A model generated the notes under the pieces. The model worked only from the letters and a program-made list of their open reading frames with translations, did no database searches and was not told where the DNA came from. From the NCBI GenBank assembly GCA_027485615.1, contig JAIXQS010000049.1, positions 1 through 43,607 on the forward strand: a DNA stretch of 43,607 nucleotides, written 5' to 3'. This document shows positions 16,857-24,554 of this stretch, in pieces; the first letter of the stretch is position 1, and each line of letters opens with the position of its first letter. This DNA is from Verrucomicrobiaceae bacterium. Lineage in GTDB: Bacteria > Verrucomicrobiota > Verrucomicrobiia > Verrucomicrobiales > Akkermansiaceae. A program made the position numbers and the translations under genes.

Positions 16857-18104
16857 ATGAAACGCATCGTCACCATTCTAGTCACAGCATTCTTCGCCGC
16901 TGCCAGCGCCGACGCGAAGCCACTGAAGGTCTTCATCCTTGCCGGACAGTCGAACATGGAAGGCCCTGCGAACATCAACACCTTCGATTACATCGGCGAC
17001 GACCCGGCGACCGCGCCGCTGCTCAAGCTGATGCGGGCGGCCGACGGCAAGCCGGAGGTGTGCAAAGGCGCGTGGATCTCGTATCTGACCGGAGTCGAAG
17101 AGAACAACTTTGAGCTCAGTGGCAAACTGACGGCAGGTTACGGTTCGATGTGGGACATGGACCCCGCCGAGCCCGGCGACAAGATCGGGCCGGAGTTCAC
17201 CTTTGGCCTCACGATGGACGCGGCGCTGGGTGAGCCAGTTCTCATCATCAAGGCGGCGTGGGGCGGCAAGAGCCTGCACACCGACTTCCGCCCGCCCAGT
17301 GCGGGCCCGTATCAACTGAGTTCGTTCCAGCGGGAGAACTATCCCAAACAAGTGGGACATGGCATCCCCAAGGATTTCGCCAAGTGGAAAGTCGAAAAGG
17401 CGAAAGCCACTGGCCACTACTACCGCCTGATGATGGAGCATGTGAAAAAGGTGCTGGCCGATCCCAAGCGCGTTTGCCCCGAATACGATGCCGCGCAGGG
17501 TTTCGAGGTCGCGGGCTTCGTTTGGCTGCAAGGCTGGAACGACATGGTGGACTACGATGTCTATCCCGAGGTCCCGGCGGACAGTAAGAAACCGCGTTTC
17601 GCCAAATACAGCGAGTGCCTGGCGGCCTTCATCCGCGATGTGCGCAAGGATCTCAACGTGCCAAAGATGCCCTTCGTCATCGGCGTGATGGGAGTTAAGG
17701 GCACAAAGCCGGACGAAGACATCGTCGCATTCCGCGAAGCAATGACCGCTACGGCACTGCTGCCGGAGTTCAAAGACAATGTCGCCGCTGTGCCCACCGC
17801 GCCGTTTTGGTCTATGGAACTCGGAGCGATTGATGAAAAATATGACCAGGTCGAGCAGATGCGATTCTTCCTCGATGCAAAACACGAAGACCACCCCAAC
17901 GCCAATGGCAAGATGACCAAGCGCCAGAAGGAGGCGTATGTGAAATCGTTTGAGGCCAAACTCATCTCGCCTGCGGAGGTCGCCTTGTGGAAGCGCGGCG
18001 CGTCGAACGCCGGCTACCACTATCTCGGCTGCGCCAAGACCTTCGCGTTGATGGGCAATGCCTTCGCCGAAGCCATGCTCGCCCTAATGAAGCAGCGCCC
18101 ATGA
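16857..18104 (+). CDS. SASA-type carbohydrate esterase (sialate O-acetylesterase-like)
   Basis: 415 residues from ATG 16857, giving signal peptide MKRIVTILVTAFFAAASADA. An alternative in-frame ATG at 16830 overlaps the DUF6288 stop as ATGA and adds nine residues; coupling favours it, signal-peptide shape favours 16857. The block VFILAGQSNMEGP holds the nucleophile Ser32 of the SGNH/SASA fold, and DHPNANGK (Asp345-His346) is the probable Asp/His pair. GFVWLQGWNDM is the conserved central block. Family members remove acetyl groups from sialic acid or xylan; the exact substrate is not readable. It would strip ester decorations before the glycosidases act. Confidence 0.88.
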   Translation: MKRIVTILVTAFFAAASADAKPLKVFILAGQSNMEGPANINTFDYIGDDPATAPLLKLMRAADGKPEVCKGAWISYLTGVEENNFELSGKLTAGYGSMWDMDPAEPGDKIGPEFTFGLTMDAALGEPVLIIKAAWGGKSLHTDFRPPSAGPYQLSSFQRENYPKQVGHGIPKDFAKWKVEKAKATGHYYRLMMEHVKKVLADPKRVCPEYDAAQGFEVAGFVWLQGWNDMVDYDVYPEVPADSKKPRFAKYSECLAAFIRDVRKDLNVPKMPFVIGVMGVKGTKPDEDIVAFREAMTATALLPEFKDNVAAVPTAPFWSMELGAIDEKYDQVEQMRFFLDAKHEDHPNANGKMTKRQKEAYVKSFEAKLISPAEVALWKRGASNAGYHYLGCAKTFALMGNAFAEAMLALMKQRP

Positions 18105-18189
18105 TTCAAAGAACGGACACCCTGGTGATCAGCCTCATCAAATAGGACAGGCATCGCCGCCGAATTATCAAAATGAAATTTCACAGCAT

Positions 18190-18332
18190 AAAAAATAGAA
18201 TTCGGTGACGCCCTTGTCTCCCACCCAGCGGATGATGTGGCGAAGCTATTCTTCATCGATGCGCCCCTTGGCGTCTTATGGAACAATGTTGGAAACAAAA
18301 ATGCCGTTGATGGTGGAATGGGATGTGGACAT
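18190..18332 (-). pseudogene. N-terminal fragment of a DapA/NanA-family aldolase
   Basis: Reading the minus strand from an ATG at 18332 gives TINGIFVSNIVP, then stop (TAA), DAKGRIDEE, stop (TAG), and LRHIIRWVGDKGVTEFYF. This matches the start of dihydrodipicolinate synthase/N-acetylneuraminate lyase family proteins, where the pattern is G-[IV]-x-x-x-x-[ITV]-[VT]-P-x-D-x-x-G-R-[IV]-D-E-E-x-L-R-x-x-[IV]-x-W-x-x-D-K-G-V. Two in-frame stops and loss of everything after about residue 50 make it a dead remnant. It sits just downstream, on the same strand, of a DUF5703-hydrolase fragment, so both may derive from one lost minus-strand operon. Members of this family include sugar-acid aldolases. Confidence 0.6.
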
Positions 18333-18397
18333 CGGGGCTGAGATTGGTGCATCTAGGGATTTCGGGAAAGCGGCTTAAGTCGCTAAAGTTCGTGGGA

Positions 18398-18614
18398 TCA
18401 CGGGGCGTCGATCCCCACCGGGAGCGTGATGTCCTTCCTTCTTTCCCGGGGAAAAACCTCGAGTTTTTCGATTTTCCCGCCGCGATAAATGACTTCGACG
18501 GTGGTCTGGCGCGGGGTGTGGAGTTTGAAGGAAACATTCCAATCTTTCGGCCATGCGGGCAGGAGCAGAATCGTGTCGCCAGAATGCTGGAGCAGCATGT
18601 AGTTGATGGATGCC
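18398..18614 (-). pseudogene. C-terminal fragment of a second DUF5703/GH95-like hydrolase
   Basis: The minus strand encodes ASINYMLLQHSGDTILLLPA, then WPKDWNVSFKLHTPRQTTVE, YRGGKIEKLEVFP and RRKDITLPVGIDAP before a TGA. This is nearly the same as the last 75 or so residues of the intact DUF5703 hydrolase at 33482-36301 (from about its residue 856). The DNA itself is close to identical over long stretches, so the copy is fairly recent. The sequence upstream on this strand is not recognisable hydrolase, so the 5' 90 percent is gone. The conserved tail SVPVLVNDGKE of the intact gene is also absent. It lies in opposite orientation to the surrounding locus. Confidence 0.88.
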
Positions 18615-18780
18615 GTACGCCACCGGGGCGCGAGCACGTTGCCGACGGACGGGTGAGGGGGCTCATCGAGGGGGGCTTCAAACACTTCGGAGGGAGGAGC
18701 GGGGCAACCCAATTCCCCGTTCGCAGTTCTATCCTTCGAGTGGTTTTCAGCCGGTCTCTCAGGCTCATGAAAAAGAAAAA

Positions 18781-18824
18781 TGACGCAAAAATCCAAAAGA
18801 TTGACGCAAAGGTTCAATGACTTT
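18781..18824 (+). promoter_or_regulatory. Paired 21-bp direct-repeat element, copy 2
   Basis: Half-sites TGACGCAAAAATCCAA (18781) and TGACGCAAAGGTTCAATGAC (18802) are 21 bp apart and followed by TTT. The element ends 96 bases before ATG 18921. A possible -10 (TATACC) lies about 20 bases beyond the second half-site. Confidence 0.75.
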
Positions 18825-18920
18825 CCGCAGGCAGCGTGGGAGATTATACCCAATGACATTCACGCCAGAAGAAGATTCCTAGCATCCATCTAAATGCTGT
18901 TGCAGACGAAAACCCATTTC

Positions 18921-21900
18921 ATGAAAGACCACGCGCGAGGTTTCGCGCTGATTGTCACCCTATCGCTGATGATCCTTTTGACGGTTCTGGCCGTTGGGTT
19001 GCTCAGCCTGTCGAGTGTGTCACTGCGCGCATCCAGCCAGAGCGATGCCATGTCCATCGCCCGCAGCAATGCCAGGACATCCATGATGTTAGCAATAGCT
19101 GAGTTGCAAAAACAAACCGGGCCTGACACACGCGTCACCGCCCGCGCGGATGTCCTTGACGAAAACAACTCACCCGTGCTCGGTGTTTGGAAAAGTTGGG
19201 AAGGCACGAACCACGAGACCACCGGTGCCTTCGCCGGCCGGCCGATTTCCCCAGGCGACTACACGGCCAAGAAAAAAGCTCGCTTCCTCGCCTGGTTGGT
19301 CTCCGGTGACAGCGCGGTTCTTCCAAACACCGCGCCGGGTGCTGACAAAATCACTCTGGTGGGTCCCGGTTCAGTTGGCGCGGGGCCGGATCGCGAGAAC
19401 CTCCAGATCCACCTGACACCATCGGAAATCACAGTCGGTGCCCGGCGCGGCTCCTTCGCCTGGTGGATCGGCGGTGAAAACCAAAAAGCCCGCGTCCCCA
19501 AGCCTTACGGGCCCGCCGGCGACACGGTGGCCGGTTGGTCGGCGCAATCGAAATCGCACGCAGTGGCGGATACCAAACCCTTCCGTCTGGAAAAACTTTT
19601 GGGCGATGCCGCCGCCGCCGCCAAGGTCGTCAGCCTCCATCAGGCAGATCTGGTCGCGGACAAGGGCGCGCTGCCCGCTTCCAACGAGTTTTTCCACGAC
19701 CTCTCCGCCACCTCCTCCGGCCTGCTCACCAACACCGCCACCGGCGGCTGGCGCAAGGATCTCTCGCTCGCGACCGAAAACTGGGACAAACTCCCCGCCA
19801 CCGGACTTCCCTTTTTCCGCATCAACGCCACTTCCACCACTAGTGTTTCGAAGCCGACCCCCGCCACCCCTCAGGCACCGCAATCACTTTTCTACCCGTG
19901 GAGCGCTTACTGGGGTGACACGAATAATGCCCCGATCTATCAGCACGGCGCGGTGAGCAGTTGGCACAACCTCAAGCATTTCGCGACCGCCTACAAACGC
20001 ACCATCGCATATCCCACTTACAATATTGTGGATAAAAACAACGCCTTCCCTTACCTGCACGAGATTCGGACGGGCATGGTCGTTGCCCGCGTCCATTGGC
20101 TATTCTCGCACCGAACCGTGCAGCAGGAGAATCACCCGGATCCCGCCATGCGGAACACATACAACCTGGAGTTTCTCATCACTCCGGTCATCACGATGTG
20201 GAATCCTTACAACGTCGCCCTCACCAGTCCCGCGAACCTCCGGATCCAGATGGGCAAGCCCATGCCTTGCGCCTTCCGGCATTACAACAAGGACGGTATC
20301 CCGCTTCCGGAATACCGAAGGTTAACATGGGGGGCATTCAATCCACCTGAAATCCCGGAAAATCATCCTGTCATGCCCCCCGGTGCGAACGCCTTCAACT
20401 ATCTCATTCCGTCCGCATTCACCCTCGCGCCTGGTGAGACCCGGGTTTACAGCCCGGTTGGAATCACCGGAATCGGAGACGGAAATTTGAATCTCAGTCC
20501 GGGATACCGCCCGGGCACCGGTCATTTGGTGGACATCTCGTCTTACCTCGGCCACTTGGACGCGACAGACCCGGTCAAGGTGGATGTGGTGTTTAACGCA
20601 GGTTTCATAGAAGCTGCAGGCGCACCAGTTCACTCGGGTATCTGGCTCGATATGTTCCTCGGAACCGACCAAAATGTGCTGCATTACATTCAGGTAAACC
20701 GCATGCAATACCTGCGAGACGTCGCCAACAAATATTGGACTCCCATCCCCGCCACCGAACTAGCCAGCCCGACCGCACAGGACATTAACGGCATCTGGCA
20801 GCCCTTCCTGTCCGCGGTTTACGGCACGCGCATTTCCGGGCCGAGTAGCACCGGACTGCCGGGCAAGGGCCTACTGCAGACCAGCCCGATGGTGAGCTAT
20901 ATGCGAATGCAGGAGAATTACGTCGCAGCCCAAGGAGGCGCACACCCGGTCAACGCAGCCAGCGATTTAAGCTTTTTCAAGCATACGGCCAACGACAGCA
21001 AGCTGCCCAATGCCAATAACACGAACAACCGGGGCTTTATTATTTCTGGTTTCAGCTCGGCCGATGGGCTCTCCCGCGTAGTTATGGGCGAAATCCCGCT
21101 CCAGCCACTGGTTTCCCTGGCGGAATTGCAGAACTGGGACATGCGCTCACAAAATGGCGTCCCGCCATTCCAGCTCAACGTCATCGCCAACAGCGACGCC
21201 TCACCGCTCCTGCCACCCGACAAAGTGATGAACACTGGTGGCGGAGGCAACTTCCAGTACGACGATTCGTATTGCGCAAACCACTTGCTGTTCGACGACT
21301 GGTTTTTCTCCTCCATCGCCCCGAAAACGGCCAAGCTCGGCGTGCCGACGGCTTCCGAGACCCTGAAGAAAACCTACACCGACTTCGTCTCCCGCATCGA
21401 TCCACTGCCCAACCGCGCTTACCAACCGATTGCTGCGGATGCCGCCGCCGCCCAAACCACCGGCGGGGCCGACAAGCTGTTCCTGGATCACGCCGATAAA
21501 GCGGACTCCTGGCAGACCATCGCCTCGCGCCTCGAAGTCGAGGGCATGTTCAACGTCAACTCCACCTCAGTGAAAGCATGGCGCGCCCTGCTCGGCCACG
21601 CCCGAAATCAGAAAATTCCCCACCACACCGAAGCAGGCATGAGTCTTTCCGGAGAAACCAATTACGGCCATTCCCGCTTCAGCGTCGCGGGCGACGTGAA
21701 AGCCGGCGGTCCAGGGATGTCCGGCGGCTTTTCGCTAAGCTCGGAACTCACCGGCTACCGCATCTTCGACGATGCATTGCTCGATACGCTCGCGGATGAA
21801 ATCGTCAAACAAGTCCGCCTGCGCGGCCCGTTCCTCTCGCTCTCCGAGTTTGTGAGCCGCCAACTCAGCAGCAACCAGACCCTCGCCCTCGCCGGAGCAA

Positions 21901-22352
21901 TCCAGACCGCGCTCAACGAGATGTCCAGCAACGCCGGAGCCAATGATCCCTACGCGAAACTCAAAAGCAATGACCTATCCCAGGAAGCAGGAGATCCCAA
22001 CGATCCAAAACTGCTAGGAGCTGGCTACGTATTCCCGGAAGCCGCCATCGGAAGAAGCACCTACGGACTCCCCGGCTGGATCCGCCAAGCCGATGTGCTG
22101 CGCCCGCTCGCTCCCATCCTTTCCGCCCGCGACGACACCTTCACGATCCGCGCCTACGGCGATGCCCGCGATGCCTCCGGCAACATCACCGCCAGTGCCA
22201 CCTGCGAGGCCACCGTCCGCCGCACCCGCGATTATGTCGATCCCACAGATGCTGCGGAAATCAACACCCTACCCACCTCCACCACCAACCAAACCTTCGG
22301 CCGCCGCTACCAAATCATCTCCTTCCGCTGGCTCACCAACTCGGAAATCTAA
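18921..22352 (+). CDS. Verru_Chthon cassette protein A-like surface protein
   Basis: 1143 residues from ATG 18921 (MKDHARGFALIVTLSLMILL); an in-frame ATG at 18894 would add nine polar residues and is less likely. The N-terminus has the pseudopilin-like type IV look: short basic leader, RGFALIVTLSLMILLTVLAVGLLSLS membrane helix, then RASSQSDAMSIARSNARTSMMLAIAELQ. That start defines Verru_Chthon cassette protein A, a large protein usually encoded with smaller cassette proteins B, C and D. The rest is Ser/Thr/Pro/Asn-rich and contains blocks such as FAWWIGGENQKARV near 175, FNVNSTSVKAWRALLG near 885, and GPFLSLSEFVSRQL near 970. These are typical of the family. Probably a surface-assembled filament or S-layer-like component. 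The expected B-D partners are absent; only a small exported protein follows. Confidence 0.85.
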   Translation: MKDHARGFALIVTLSLMILLTVLAVGLLSLSSVSLRASSQSDAMSIARSNARTSMMLAIAELQKQTGPDTRVTARADVLDENNSPVLGVWKSWEGTNHETTGAFAGRPISPGDYTAKKKARFLAWLVSGDSAVLPNTAPGADKITLVGPGSVGAGPDRENLQIHLTPSEITVGARRGSFAWWIGGENQKARVPKPYGPAGDTVAGWSAQSKSHAVADTKPFRLEKLLGDAAAAAKVVSLHQADLVADKGALPASNEFFHDLSATSSGLLTNTATGGWRKDLSLATENWDKLPATGLPFFRINATSTTSVSKPTPATPQAPQSLFYPWSAYWGDTNNAPIYQHGAVSSWHNLKHFATAYKRTIAYPTYNIVDKNNAFPYLHEIRTGMVVARVHWLFSHRTVQQENHPDPAMRNTYNLEFLITPVITMWNPYNVALTSPANLRIQMGKPMPCAFRHYNKDGIPLPEYRRLTWGAFNPPEIPENHPVMPPGANAFNYLIPSAFTLAPGETRVYSPVGITGIGDGNLNLSPGYRPGTGHLVDISSYLGHLDATDPVKVDVVFNAGFIEAAGAPVHSGIWLDMFLGTDQNVLHYIQVNRMQYLRDVANKYWTPIPATELASPTAQDINGIWQPFLSAVYGTRISGPSSTGLPGKGLLQTSPMVSYMRMQENYVAAQGGAHPVNAASDLSFFKHTANDSKLPNANNTNNRGFIISGFSSADGLSRVVMGEIPLQPLVSLAELQNWDMRSQNGVPPFQLNVIANSDASPLLPPDKVMNTGGGGNFQYDDSYCANHLLFDDWFFSSIAPKTAKLGVPTASETLKKTYTDFVSRIDPLPNRAYQPIAADAAAAQTTGGADKLFLDHADKADSWQTIASRLEVEGMFNVNSTSVKAWRALLGHARNQKIPHHTEAGMSLSGETNYGHSRFSVAGDVKAGGPGMSGGFSLSSELTGYRIFDDALLDTLADEIVKQVRLRGPFLSLSEFVSRQLSSNQTLALAGAIQTALNEMSSNAGANDPYAKLKSNDLSQEAGDPNDPKLLGAGYVFPEAAIGRSTYGLPGWIRQADVLRPLAPILSARDDTFTIRAYGDARDASGNITASATCEATVRRTRDYVDPTDAAEINTLPTSTTNQTFGRRYQIISFRWLTNSEI

Positions 22353-22362
22353 AATTCAATAA

Positions 22363-22386
22363 TCCGAAATCTGAAATCCGAAATCC
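22363..22386 (+). repeat. Short direct repeat between two genes
   Basis: TCCGAAATCTGAAATCCGAAAT: two CCGAAATC units around a CTGAAAT, just after the stop of the Verru_Chthon-like gene and before the next ATG. A common kind of intergenic filler. Confidence 0.5.
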
Positions 22387-22388
22387 CC

Positions 22389-23096
22389 ATGCACCGCCTC
22401 ATTTTCCTGCTGTTCTCCCTCTTCTTCCTCACCGCCCACGCGGCGGAAAAACCCGCGCGCACCTGCCGCATTCTTTTCCTCAACGGACCAAGCGATACCC
22501 CCCAAAGCCTATATCTCTTCGATGGCGTAAGCGCCCAGGAAGTCGAACTCCCGCGCATGAACTTCTCGCCCATCTATAAAGTGCGGGCGGAAGCCACCGC
22601 GCTGACGCTTTTACCTTCCGCACCGCCCGCCCCCACGGCCGGCTCCCCACCCGTCATTCCCAGCGGCGCACCCAAGGCCAACCTCGCGGAAACCATCACC
22701 GATTTCTATCTGATAGTTTCCAGCGATCCCTCCAATGCCGTCGCCCCGGTCCGGATGCAGGTCATCAACGCGGATGCCGCCAATTTCAAACGCGGCCAAA
22801 TGCTCTGGTATAACCTCACCGACAGCAAAGTGGGCGGCATTCTTGGCTCGCGCAAGCTGCTCATCACTCCAAACTCCCGTCTCATCCTCGATGCCCCCGC
22901 CACCGGTATGGAAGATTATCAGGTGAATATCCACTTCCTCCCACCCGGCAAAACAAGCCCCGAGCCGCTCTGCGAAACCCGTTGGACCCACGATCCCCGC
23001 AGCCGCACCGTCAACTTCATCATCGCCAGCAGCGGCGGCGCTCACCGCATCCTCGGCTTCCCTGATTACCGCGAACCGGAAACCGATCCGCAATGA
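22389..23096 (+). CDS. Small exported protein accompanying the Verru_Chthon-like protein
   Basis: 235 residues with signal peptide MHRLIFLLFSLFFLTAHAAE. After the signal come RILFLNGPSDTPQSLYLFDG and QEVELPRMNFSPIYKVRAEA, a Pro-rich linker (APPAPTAGSPPVIPSGAP), then a beta-rich domain. That domain includes DFYLIVSSDPSNAVAPVRMQ and FKRGQMLWYNLTDSKVGGIL, and the protein ends near RILGFPDYRE. I do not recognise a named family, although proteins like this commonly follow Verru_Chthon A genes. It starts 36 bases after that gene and is likely in its operon. Probably a periplasmic or surface partner needed for assembly or stability; that is inference. Confidence 0.8.
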   Translation: MHRLIFLLFSLFFLTAHAAEKPARTCRILFLNGPSDTPQSLYLFDGVSAQEVELPRMNFSPIYKVRAEATALTLLPSAPPAPTAGSPPVIPSGAPKANLAETITDFYLIVSSDPSNAVAPVRMQVINADAANFKRGQMLWYNLTDSKVGGILGSRKLLITPNSRLILDAPATGMEDYQVNIHFLPPGKTSPEPLCETRWTHDPRSRTVNFIIASSGGAHRILGFPDYREPETDPQ

Positions 23097-23104
23097 ATGA
23101 AGCT

Positions 23105-23122
23105 GCTGCGCAGGGACGCAGC
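23105..23122 (+). terminator. Possible weak terminator hairpin
   Basis: GCTGCG and CGCAGC form a 6-bp stem around a 6-base loop 8 bases after the stop of the small exported protein. There is only a short T cluster (TTCTTT) further on, so it is weak. Confidence 0.3.
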
Positions 23123-23328
23123 CGGTAGATTCTTTCCCGCACTCTTCCCACCGCACCGGGCGTCCCACTACCTAGGCAAGATCTGAAATTGAATGCCCGT
23201 TTCGGGGAACTGCATTTCGTCGTGAGGTCAGCGACGGCATCACCACCGACAACGCGGACTGGATGGATTCAGGATTCAGCATCGCCCCCCAAAAAAAGGG
23301 AAAATCCTTCTAACCAAGGTAATGAAAA

Positions 23329-23369
23329 TGACGCAAAAGTCCAAAAGATTGACGCAAAGGTTCAATGAC
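23329..23369 (+). promoter_or_regulatory. Paired 21-bp direct-repeat element, copy 3
   Basis: Half-sites TGACGCAAAAGTCCAA (23329) and TGACGCAAAGGTTCAATGAC (23350) are 21 bp apart. The TTT that follows the other copies is ACAAG here. The element ends 108 bases before the PEP-CTERM gene start. Confidence 0.75.
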
Positions 23370-23477
23370 AAGCGTCCTTTTATTAGGTAGGTTTATCCGT
23401 TGCGTATGGGTGCGCGGCCCGCAAAGCCCATCCACCACGCGCTTGAAATAACCAAACAACCTAAACACCAAACTCTG

Positions 23478-24170
23478 ATGAAACACAAAAACAGCATCAT
23501 CACCTCACTCGCCGCTCTCGCGGCATTCACCCTCGCTGGTCCGGCTTCCGCCGCTGTCGTAGCCACCGCGGCAACAGGAGCCAATGGCGCCTTCACCGTC
23601 TCCACCACGGATCTCGCCGACGCCAGCCAGGGCGGCACAGTGTCACTCAGCAGCGGCTCGGCGGTATTCGGCTCGGCTGAGGCCAAGGTGATCGATGGGG
23701 GCATTTACAACAGCCAGAACACCAACCTGACTTCGGAAACCCTGACCCCCTCGGTAGGCAGTACTCTGACTCTCAATCTCGCGACATCCTCGTTCGGGTG
23801 GAATCTCAGCTCGATCGTGGTTCTGACCGGGGTGGGTCCCACTGATCAATGGGAGCGCTCGGATCATAGCTACACGATCGCTTTGAGCACCGATGGTACC
23901 AACTTCGGCACGCCGTTCATCAACGTCAACGATATTACGACCGCATCACAAGCGTTTGGCGGAGAAGTCCAGATGACGATCGCTGACAATGCGAGTGCGC
24001 CTCTCGGGACAGGGATCAAAGCCGTCCGCTTCGTATTCGCCAATGCGGTTGGCCCAGAGCAAAATATGTACCGTGAGATCGACGTGCTGGGAGTCGCAAG
24101 CGTCCCCGAGCCATCCACCGCGCTTCTCGGCGGCCTCGGCATGCTGGCGCTGCTGCGTCGCAGAAGGTAA
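23478..24170 (+). CDS. PEP-CTERM sorted extracellular protein
   Basis: 230 residues from ATG 23478, which gives signal peptide MKHKNSIITSLAALAAFTLA-GPASA; the open frame upstream adds only implausible sequence. The last 22 residues are a PEP-CTERM tail: VPEPS motif, hydrophobic stretch ALLGGLGMLALL, then RRRR. Exosortase recognises such tails and releases the protein to the surface or matrix. The body is Ser/Thr/Asn-rich and beta-predicted (LTSETLTPSVGSTLTLNLAT, IKAVRFVFANAVGPEQNMYR), resembling small discoidin/galactose-binding-like folds of PEP-CTERM proteins. Preceded by operator copy 3. Exosortase is not in this window. Confidence 0.9.
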   Translation: MKHKNSIITSLAALAAFTLAGPASAAVVATAATGANGAFTVSTTDLADASQGGTVSLSSGSAVFGSAEAKVIDGGIYNSQNTNLTSETLTPSVGSTLTLNLATSSFGWNLSSIVVLTGVGPTDQWERSDHSYTIALSTDGTNFGTPFINVNDITTASQAFGGEVQMTIADNASAPLGTGIKAVRFVFANAVGPEQNMYREIDVLGVASVPEPSTALLGGLGMLALLRRRR

Positions 24171-24554
24171 TTTGAAATTCTGAATGTTGAAAGGAAGAGA
24201 GGAAGCAATCTGCAGGCGCGGATCTTTCTCTCTTCCCGACCTGAGACGTTTGACCTTCAGGCCTTCGACCTCTGCATTCACTTTTCACCCCGTTAGGGAC
24301 AAGTGGGCGCGCCCGGCTCAGTCTTCATAAGACTATGCCGGGCAAGCTCCTCACGCCCTAACGGTTTTTCACTTTGCCTCTGGAGGGAGGCAACCCAGGG
24401 CGGGCTCCGGTTATAGGGTTTTCCGGGACTCGCCCAATCCCATACTGCTGTCACCGCACCCCGTTCCATCCAAGACATACGAAGTTAGAATTCGGGTCTT
24501 CCCCCACACTATCGCTCGTCCAAAAGTCATCGTTACAAGAGACGACCTGAACGA
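24171..24554. other. Gap holding a nested palindrome
   Basis: The 384-base gap before the first GH110-like gene holds the nested palindromic element at 24288-24364. After it comes sequence with no gene (24365-24554); a short minus-strand frame there shows no family. No copy of the paired 21-bp element is present, so this gene's promoter differs from its neighbours'. Confidence 0.5.
24288..24364. repeat. Nested palindromic element
   Basis: Three concentric inverted repeats share one centre: CCCGTTAGGG (24289-24298) with CCCTAACGG (24356-24364), GCCCGGC (24311-24317) with GCCGGGC (24337-24343), and AGTCTT (24320-24325) with AAGACT (24329-24334) around a CAT loop. The strand can fold into a long branched or bulged hairpin. 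It resembles REP/MITE-like intergenic palindromes but no transposase is near. It could also be an RNA structure after the PEP-CTERM gene. Confidence 0.65.

Larger units (their letters stand above)
18105..18893. other. Gene-poor decay region with pseudogene fragments
   Basis: This 790-base gap between the esterase and the Verru_Chthon-like gene holds the two minus-strand fragments described separately and operator copy 2. About 18615-18780 keeps an open minus-strand frame (CPAPPSEVFEAPLDEPPHPS) with no recognised family. No intact gene, transposase or terminal repeat is seen. Confidence 0.6.
23097..23477. other. Gap with operator copy 3 and a possible coding remnant
   Basis: The 380-base gap contains a weak hairpin, then a short frame at about 23220-23313 (REVSDGITTDNADWMDSGFS, then TAA after KGKSF) that reads like the end of some protein but has no start or recognised family. 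Operator copy 3 follows. Nothing else is seen. Confidence 0.45.

Noticed and set aside
18105..18893. Insertion sequence as the cause of the decay region
   Set aside because: No transposase remnant, terminal inverted repeats or target duplication could be found.
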